A DNA stretch of 64,000 nt. It comes from Nematostella vectensis. Taxonomy: Eukaryota; Cnidaria; Anthozoa; Actiniaria; Edwardsiidae. The translations under genes were made by a program, and so were the position numbers. A model generated the notes under the pieces. That model did not search any database and was not told the DNA's origin. It saw only the letters and a program-made list of their open reading frames with translations. The first letter of the stretch is position 1. Every line of letters starts with the position of its first letter. This document shows, in pieces, positions 57,801-64,000 of the stretch. The stretch spans positions 2,975,501 through 3,039,500 of the forward strand of contig NC_064035.1 of the NCBI RefSeq assembly GCF_932526225.1, written 5' to 3'.

Positions 57801-60800
57801 TCCCCATGCATGTACCTATGAAAAATAAAGCGTGCTCTGTGGACCTTGCAAAGTATCATGGGTAAACATGCCACTATTCGTCCCGCGTGTCACAATCTAG
57901 CATAGTAAGATCTCTATCACGTGAATCATTGGCGTATCTAGCAAGATATTACGTGTGTGATGTCATCGATTACCAGGTTAAAAGGGTCATTTACGTGTCG
58001 TCATTTGTGCAGGTCCCGGATAATAATGTGTGTTTTTAGCAAGACATATCGCACGTTTGCGTGTCATAATTCATGTACCTAGTAAGCAAGATTCAACACG
58101 TATGTAGTATTAACTTACTTCATTTTACCAAAGCCGGATATTTTCCCATGACTCCACTCCCCCTCGTATCTATCGGCATTATCTGGACTGTTTGGCGGAA
58201 ACACCATTACACCATGTCTGGAAAAGAATACGACTTTCTAGTAATAGCCTACAGTCTACCTTCCGTGTTCTGTTATCCTCAGTAAGTATGTAGATGCCTA
58301 CCCATGATGCTCGCCTTGCTTGAATTCGCCCATGTACACCCTTTTGTCAGGCCAGCGCATCTCGCCACTAGAAGAAGACAAACAAATTAAACAGGCCAGT
58401 TTGCAGAACATCTAAAGCAACTTGCAGAAAATCCAGAATAATCAATTGGTAGATTATCTAGATAAGATTCATTTGCGAACATCAAGATCAATTAGCAGAA
58501 GATCCAGATCAAATCAAAGATTAAGATCGATTCACAGACAATCTAGATCAATTTGAAGATCATCCAGATCAGTTAAAAGAAGACTCATATCAACTTGCAG
58601 AAGAGGCAGATCAATTCCCAGTTCACGCATTATTACTTCGACTAACTAATTATTACTACATGACTGAATATTATTACTACATGACTAACTAATTATTACT
58701 ACATGACTGATAGACTTGATCACAGCTAGGATCATAACTAAAATTGGAGGTATCAGTTTACCTCATTATTATGCAAAATGGTAGCCATAGCCGCGGGGAG
58801 AGAACCACGCAGAAAACGTTTTTCTGTCGGCCGAATAATACTCCTACCTATGATTTATTGCGTTTACTGCATGCTGGAGGAACCCGGACGCCTTGTTGTA
58901 AAAACGAATCAGCGCGATCGTGGCGAGAAAATATTTATTTCGCCTGATCGATCTGAGAAAAGTGGGATTTTCGTTAGGTCCGGACGGTGTCAGCAAAAAA
59001 GGAAATACATCGACAGAATCTACATTAGTTTTTCATCATTTTGATGCTTTGAACAAGCGAATACCTCTTGGGTACCCGATGGGTACCCCGTCATTTAGTT
59101 TTTGTTTACATTTTCACAAGTTACATGCTGTATCATGGAATCTCACGTCCAGTACCTGAGAGCGTGTTTGAGGTAACTCGCATACATCAAAGTCGCAGAA
59201 GAAAGGTAGCCGACTAAAACAAGCAAGAAGCAGAGTTGTGGTAAACCTTTTTTGTCTTTTCTTTTCGTTTTGGTTGGGGTGCTACAGTAGCCGTTGCGAA
59301 TAAAAATAATCGATGAAATTGAAAGGGACTGGATAACAAGTGGAATTTTCTGCAGTATTCTACAATAAATCATTGTATACCTATCTTATACCATGCTAGA
59401 TGGCAACTTATTTTACGTAAATCCAGTGCATGATGCAAAGTTTGAGTGAATACTGCCAAATAAACAAAGCAATTTCTGCCGTATTCTCTTTGGCTTGGTA
59501 TAGATACATGCCTACATTTAAAGACTTCTGTATGGAAAGGAATCAGAAGTTTAGTGCTTATACATCAAACCCGTTATCTTTTCTTTTATAAAGATGAAAA
59601 ATGTTCATGTAAACTAAGTTGCACCCTTTAGTCAAGCGGACAGAATTTCTGTTCAAAAATAGAGAGTTCATGTGGGTGTAATTGACAATTGATCATTCAG
59701 TTATATTATTTTGTAATTTTCAAAACATTGTCAGGCTAAAATAGGATGGCTGATTTAATATAAAAAATAAATTTTTTAATGTTCGAAAATGATCCTGTCT
59801 GTTGTCCTATATTTTCTGTAGCGCTTTCATGTCTCTATAACTCACTAACTAATGAACACACCCATACAGAGACAGATCCAGGGGTGGGAATGGGAGTGAT
59901 TTTCTTCTGAAGACATCATATAAGTAAACTGTCACCAATTTTTTTCTCATATGTCTGCTTAATGCTTTGAAGTATTTGGAAAGGAGTTGTTGGGTTGGTT
60001 TTCTGGAGATGATGGTGGCTAGTTTTAATTTCTGGTGCACACATGCTAATCACAGGATCACATAATTCCCTGCTAGAATATGCAAAGTAAATTGGTGGCA
60101 CAAAATAATAGAAACATTGCAATTTCAGCATATTTCATTCAAAATCATGATCATTTCTGCTGCTTTACCACACTTTTAGGCCAAAATAATGCAGAATTGT
60201 TTCTAGTGTGCACAACACTTAAAAATCTAACAATATTTATGAATTTCAGTTAGTTGACATGACAAATGAAATTTCACCAGGAGGGTAAGTTATGGACCAG
60301 GGATGTGTAAGGTTATACACTTACACACACAGGAGTTATACAGGAGGGTTGACCAACAATTTAGTAAAGCACTAAAAATTATTATTCATTGCTTAGCAAC
60401 TTGGATTTCTTTTTAAAGTTTCTTTTTACGAATACATGGGTTGTGTCCACAAAATACCACCCTCCTAATTCTAAATACTGTCACACTTGAAAATCTATAG
60501 TCAACGCCCTGATGATAAAGAATTAAATTATGAAAACTACATTTTGGGTGGACTGGGAAAGATAAGCTTTTTAAGGAAAAAAAAGATTCTAGTGCCCAGT
60601 GGAGTATAATGACTGTGGTCGGTCACACAAGTAAACTTGCACCCAGAATAGGTTGTTCAAGTTTAAGCCCCCCCCCCCCCCCCTCTCTCTCTCTCTCTCG
60701 CTTATAATTTGTAATGTTTGAAAATGATTCTGTCTGTTGTCCTATATTTTCTGTAGGGCTTTCACGTCTATACCTTATTTCTAATGAACACACCCATACA

Positions 60801-63800
60801 GAGACAGATCCAGGGGTGGGAATGGGGGTGATTTTCTTCTGAAGACATCTGAAGCCATGATATAAGTTAACTGTCACCAAATTTTTCTCATACAGTATGT
60901 CTGCTTAATGGTGTCCAGTGGAGCACAATGACTTAAGTAACTTAAGTAAACTTGCATCCAGAATAGGTTGTTCAAGTTTAAGCCCCCTCTCTCTCGCTTA
61001 TTTTTTTATAAGTACTTTTATTTTTTGATACATTCACTGTACGCCGTTGTATTTTGATCACACGTGAAACTATTGAGAAAATTAAGTAAAATCTATGTAT
61101 AATCTCCGGCTTTATAGTAGACCCCTGACATGAAGTAACTGCCTTGAAGAACAGTTTAAAATAACTTAAATACCTCGTGATTTTGATAGAAAAACAGAGG
61201 GGCAAAGTTAGAAGTTCTCTATTTAATTTTGTATCAAGTAAAACTTTTACACTAGTGTCTTAGTTGCTTATTATAACGCATTAGCATCGAGTCGACGGTG
61301 CTTCCCGGGTCTGTGTTCAGCGTTTAGTGAACTATAAGTGCGTGTTTTTCGATTTTGAATGTGGCATATTATTTTTGGGGTGTCAAACAGCTTCAAAGAA
61401 ACGGTTAGGCTGTATAATCGTACTCCCCTTCGCGCCGACATTTTGTTTCAAGTGATATCTTGGCATACAAATAGGGTGGGTACTCTGCTGTTATTGGATA
61501 ATTTTTTATTTACAAAATGCATCCAATTTTAGTTATGATCCTAACTGGCTCACGGCGCATGCAATAAATAACCTATAACTTGGATAAATTACACAGACGT
61601 TCTTTGTATTTGTGAGATGTAAGGTGATTTCTGATAAAACAAAAGGTCTCCCCGAACTCTGTAACGTTGGGCGTCTTATTGTTGTATATTCGGGTCCAGC
61701 CATAAATAACAGTAAATCGGATTGATATGAACAAAAGATTTAAGGCTTTACGTACTGTCCGTGTGGTTTTCCTGTGAGCCACATGCCATGGTAAGCAGCA
61801 CCTTTGTAGCGCGTGTCATGCTGGAAAGTGTAGCAGGCCTCTCGCGCTATCGCCGCACTCAGGTTACCCGTCGTGGTGTTCACGGATTCTGCTCCAAGAC
61901 TGAAACCACAAAACAAACGGCAGGTTCAAGTGTCAAACGGCAAAACAAGCTTCTGTAACACAAGAGTGTTGAGTCCAGTAACGCCAACTACCCCTTTACT
62001 ATATTAGCCACTTTGGCATAGAAACTAAAAGAATCACAAGAACGGGGGTCCCATTTCAACAGTCAGTGGTAGATTCGGGATACTAAGGATTTGTATCTTT
62101 AGCCCACGGAATAACTCCTGTGTCTGCCACTAGGAAAGCGCCTTGCCTCAATCCTAGCCTCCATCTTAGCGGACCAGGCGATAATCTAATGCCTTATATA
62201 CCTATAAGCGTCAATCTCGTGCCTTATATACCTATAAGCGTTAATCTCATGCCTTATATACCTATAAGCGTCAATCTCATGCCCTATATACCTATAAGCG
62301 TCAATCACAAGCCTTATATACCTGTAAGTGTCAATCTAATGCCTTATATACCTATAAGGGTCAATCCCGTGCCTTATATACCTATAAGCGTCAATCTCGT
62401 GCCTTATATACCTATAAGCCGTAGTCTTGCTGATAACACGGGCCACTGCTTGGTTGATGGCAAACAACCAGTCTGCCTGAAGAGGATGGGAAAAAAACAA
62501 ACGTATCAGCATAGAAGTTAGTTCGGTTAATGTGTGAGCTCAAAAACAGTGTGTGGTTTGTCGGATCATGACTTGTTAAGGGCGCAAGAGCAAATGGAGC
62601 ATTTCTTACCGTGTTGAGGGCGCAAGAGTAAATGCAGCATTTCTTACCTTGTTAAGGGCGCAAGAGCAAATGGAGCATTTCTTACCGTGTTAAGGGCGCA
62701 AGAGTAAATGGAGCATTTCTTACCTTGTTGAGGGCGCAAGAGTAAATGGAGCATTTCTTACCTTGTTGAGGGCGCAAGAGCAAATGGAGCATTTCTTACC
62801 TTGTTGAGGGCGCAAGAGTAAATGCAGCATTTCTTACCTTGTTGAGGGCGCAAGAGTAAATGCAGCATTTCTTACCTTGTTGAGGGCGCAAGAGTAAATG
62901 CAGCATTTCTTACCTTGTTGAGGGCGCAAGAGCAAATGGAGCATTTCTTACCTTGTTGAGGGCGCAAGAGCAAATGGAGCATTTCTTACCTTGTTGAGGG
63001 CGCAAGAGTAAATGCAGCATTTCTTACCTTGTTGAGGGCGCAAGAGTAAATGCAGCATTTCTTACCTTGTTGAGGGCGCAAGAGCAAATGGAGCATTTCT
63101 TACCTTGTTGAGGGCGCAAGAGCAAATGGAGCATTTCTTACCTTGTTAAGGGCGCAAGAGTAAATGCAGCATTTCTTACCTTGTTGAGGGCGCAAGAGCA
63201 AATGAAGCATTTCTTACCTTGTTGAGGGCGCAAGAGTAAATGCAGCATTTCTTACCTTGTTGAGGGCGCAAGAGCAAATGGAGCATTTCTTACCTTGTTG
63301 AGGGCGCAAGAGCAAATGGAGCATTTCTTACCGTGTTGAGGGCGCAAGAGTAAATGAAGCATTTCTTACCGTGTTGAGGGCGCAAGAGCAAATGGAGCAT
63401 TTCTTACCTTGTTGAGGGCGCAAGAGCAAATGGAGCATTTCTTACCTTGTTGAGGGCGCAAGAGCAAATGGAGCATTTCTTACCGTGTTGAGGGCGCAAG
63501 AGCAAATGGAGCATTTCTTACCTTGTTGAGGGCGCAAGAGCAAATGGAGCATTTCTTACCTTGTTGAGGGCGCAAGAGCAAATGGAGCATTTCTTACCTT
63601 GTTGAGGGCGCTAGAGCAAATGGAGCATTTCTTACCTTGTTGAGGGCGCAAGAGCAAATGGAGCATTTCTTACCGTGTTGAGGGCGCAAGAGTAAATGGA
63701 GCATTTCTTACCTTGTTGAGGGCGCAAGAGCAAATGGAGCATTTCTTACCTTGTTGAGGGCGCAAGAGTAAATGGAGCATTTCTTACCTTGTTAAGGGCG

Positions 63801-63931
63801 CAAGGAGCACAAAGCACGAGCAAATCCTCCGGCGTCGTGATCTTAATCGCATTCAGCAAGCTCGGCTCACTATCAGCCATGCCTTCTGCCCAAAGCGTGT
63901 TGAGAGGGTAGGCCTGGAAGTGCTTATTGGA
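46667..63931 (-). CDS. ALS2: Alsin (ALS2), 3' part: PH end, MORN repeats, VPS9 domain
   Basis: Eighteen exons: 63931..63788, 62476..62412, 61899..61756, 58367..58302, 58217..58119, 57815..57651, 57388..57277, 54491..54414, 52391..52267, 52140..51867, 51513..51356, 50939..50679, 50257..50218, 49407..49343, 48804..48741, 48047..47959, 47603..47507, 46702..46667. All phases agree: 693 codons plus stop. Alsin activates Rab5 through its VPS9 domain and binds Rac1, acting on endosomes. Order seen: PH end ([24 protein letters not shown]), eight or nine MORN units ([73 protein letters not shown]), helical linker ([20 protein letters not shown]), VPS9 core ([64 protein letters not shown]). The RCC1-like and DH regions should lie beyond the right edge. 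Confidence 0.96.
47012..47150. repeat. Interleaved inverted repeats in ALS2 last intron
   Basis: A 26-base perfect inverted pair lies at 47036-47061 and 47125-47150 (ATGATCTTGTACATCTAGGC...). A second, imperfect pair (GAGTGTGGTGGACATGTG with CACATGTCAGCCACACT) starts left of arm one and ends inside the loop. A smaller hairpin (CTATCTAC/GTAGATAG) is just upstream. Confidence 0.85.
47224..47498. mobile_element. MITE with 38-bp inverted ends touching an ALS2 splice donor
   Basis: TTGCGCTAAGAGATCACGTG (from 47229, to 47266) is matched in inverted orientation by the segment 47456-47492. The interior is A-rich with no coding potential. No unambiguous target duplication was seen. Its right end lies within about 10 bases of the donor after exon 47603..47507. 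Confidence 0.7.
48238..48655. repeat. 94-bp tandem repeat in an ALS2 intron
   Basis: About four and a half copies containing ACAAGGGTTCGATGCAAGGC and GCCCTTGTGGCAACAGGGAA. Low divergence. Confidence 0.95.
48994..49262. repeat. G-rich low-complexity tract in an ALS2 intron
   Basis: Many runs of 6-12 G on the + strand, mixed with A-rich bits. Confidence 0.85.
49450..49665. repeat. Tandem/complex repeat in an ALS2 intron
   Basis: Three copies of CGATGGTGTCAAGTAAAAAG with GGCCGAC. Two of them are followed by TTCCAGCAAGAAGTACCGTG and ATTGG, giving a partly nested structure. Confidence 0.85.
49865..50095. repeat. Degenerate about 50-bp repeat in an ALS2 intron
   Basis: GACGCTTATTCGGG or AAGGCGCTTAT motifs recur four to six times with TTTTCCCTC(A/T)AAGGAAAG between them. 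Confidence 0.7.
50435..50697. repeat. 22-bp minisatellite carrying an ALS2 splice donor
   Basis: Twelve copies of CGTACCGTCTAACGTCCACA-TA. In coding sense each is TGTGGACGTTAGACG|gtacg. The right-most copy is the real end of exon 50939..50679 (residues YVDVR). Confidence 0.97.
51640..51840. repeat. GATGAC/GATGGT microsatellite in an ALS2 intron
   Basis: Imperfect GATGGT and then a pure GATGAC run. It fills the space up to the donor of exon 52140..51867. Confidence 0.95.
52400..53692. repeat. 23-bp minisatellite in an ALS2 intron
   Basis: About 55 copies of CACCCAGATACGATACGAGA-AAA with GATACGATAAAACA variants. In coding sense it is pyrimidine-rich and keeps three long frames open (up to 412 codons), which I do not regard as genes. 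Confidence 0.97.
53693..54268. repeat. 38-bp minisatellite in the same ALS2 intron
   Basis: About 15 copies of GAAGGAGGGTATGGCGTGTA plus TGAGGGTATGATCTTAAA, adjoining the 23-bp array. Confidence 0.95.
54499..55405. repeat. 42-bp minisatellite in an ALS2 intron
   Basis: About 22 copies of GAGAACAGTGTCAAAGTTTG plus TATAAAAATAAGACACGATT. It starts within 8 bases of the acceptor of exon 54491..54414. Confidence 0.97.
55501..57303. repeat. 103/106-bp composite repeat carrying an ALS2 splice donor
   Basis: About 17 copies plus the real exon end. Each unit holds TACTTACGGTGAGTTTTCCT-TGAACGA (in coding sense TTCAAGGAAAACTCACC|gtaagt) followed by the 42-bp unit of the neighbouring array and a CGAAGCCAAACTCAATAGAG segment. 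Six units carry an extra GGT. Confidence 0.97.
59765..59962. repeat. Dispersed repeat copy in ALS2 intron, copy 1
   Basis: It shares TCTGTTGTCCTATATTTTCT, ACACACCCATACAGAGACAG and ATCCAGGGGTGGGAATGGG with 60710-60912, about 85-90 percent alike by eye. Confidence 0.8.
60596..61002. repeat. Dispersed repeat copies in ALS2 intron, with C/CT run
   Basis: Copy 2 of the 59765 repeat (60710-60912) is flanked on both sides by a second duplicated segment (ACCCAGAATAGGTTGTTCAA plus GTTTAAGCC, at about 60640 and 60957). A poly-C run and (CT)n follow the first of these (60668-60699). Confidence 0.8.
62193..62422. repeat. 30-bp minisatellite carrying an ALS2 splice donor
   Basis: Eight copies of CTTATATACCTATAAGCGTC-AATCTCATGC. 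In coding sense each carries GCTTATAG|gtatataag, the donor of exon 62476..62412, whose end is the last copy. The 30-base period keeps an antisense frame open with a ten-residue [10 protein letters not shown] period. Confidence 0.97.
62572..63801. repeat. 38-bp minisatellite carrying an ALS2 splice donor
   Basis: About 32 copies of GCATTTCTTACCTTGTTGAG-GGCGCAAGAGCAAATGGA. In coding sense each is TTGCGCCCTCAACAAG|gtaag, duplicating the end of exon 63931..63788 (there TTGCGCCCTTAACAAG). A minority have CCGTGTTGAG at the junction. Confidence 0.98.
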
Positions 63932-64000
63932 CTGAAAAACATTCAAATAACGTTTTCAAAAGGTGCATATGCCGGTAAATGACAATCATTTTTCAGTTCA

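Larger units (their letters stand above)
58368..61755. other. Large ALS2 intron between the first two MORN exons in the window
   Basis: A 3.4-kb AT-rich intron. Apart from the dispersed repeats listed I recognise nothing. GATCCAGATCAATT-like motifs recur at about 58430-58620 in degenerate form. Confidence 0.5.

Noticed and set aside
62120-62521. 133-codon frame with a ten-residue period on the + strand
   Set aside because: It is antisense to an ALS2 exon and its donor ladder. The 30-bp period alone explains it.
62572-63801. CRISPR array appearance (regular short repeats)
   Set aside because: Units are contiguous with no unique spacers, in a eukaryotic intron. It is a minisatellite. The same applies to 27628-29335.

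Overview
This is a piece of an animal (metazoan) nuclear genome, not a prokaryotic one. Its genes are split into many short exons with GT..AG introns, and their products are conserved animal proteins (ORMDL, BBS5, PDE11-type phosphodiesterase, alsin). Intron-rich, vertebrate-like gene structures, DIRS-type and LINE retroelement fragments, a piggyBac element and a lineage-type secreted protein suggest a cnidarian, most likely a sea anemone. That organism call is inference. The coordinates and splice phases were worked out by hand from the sequence.

Layout. 1-2020: decayed DIRS-like and LINE retroelement fragments on the + strand. 2576-3200: rhodopsin-type GPCR fragment on +, ending before TM6. 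All other genes are on the minus strand. 4387-6215: two-exon secreted protein with a PAN/apple-like and a fibrinogen-related-like part. 9197-11133: ORMDL sphingolipid regulator, 3 exons, 154 aa. 12927-20190: BBS5, 16 exons, 340 aa, complete, with an internally deleted piggyBac copy in intron 3. 22883-42795: PDE11-type dual-GAF cyclic nucleotide phosphodiesterase, 22 coding exons, 925 aa, complete. 46667-63931: the 3' part of ALS2 (alsin), 18 exons and 693 codons from the PH domain through MORN repeats and VPS9 domain to the stop; its 5' part lies beyond the right edge. Splice phases agree across every junction of BBS5, PDE11, ORMDL and ALS2, so these gene models are well supported.

The striking property of the window is tandem repetition. 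Roughly a fifth to a quarter of it is minisatellite, nearly all in introns of PDE11 and ALS2. At least six arrays start exactly at an exon edge, and their repeat unit contains the splice site plus 7-20 bases of the exon. The real splice site is therefore the terminal member of a ladder of 8 to about 40 near-copies: acceptors of PDE11 exons 14 and 22, and donors of four ALS2 exons. One ALS2 intron (54492-57276) is almost nothing but repeat from donor to acceptor. I regard these exon-edge-anchored splice-site ladders as the most unusual thing here.

The genes do not form an operon or one pathway. BBS5 is ciliary, ORMDL acts in the ER membrane, PDE11 is a cytosolic signalling enzyme, and alsin is an endosomal Rab5/Rac regulator.
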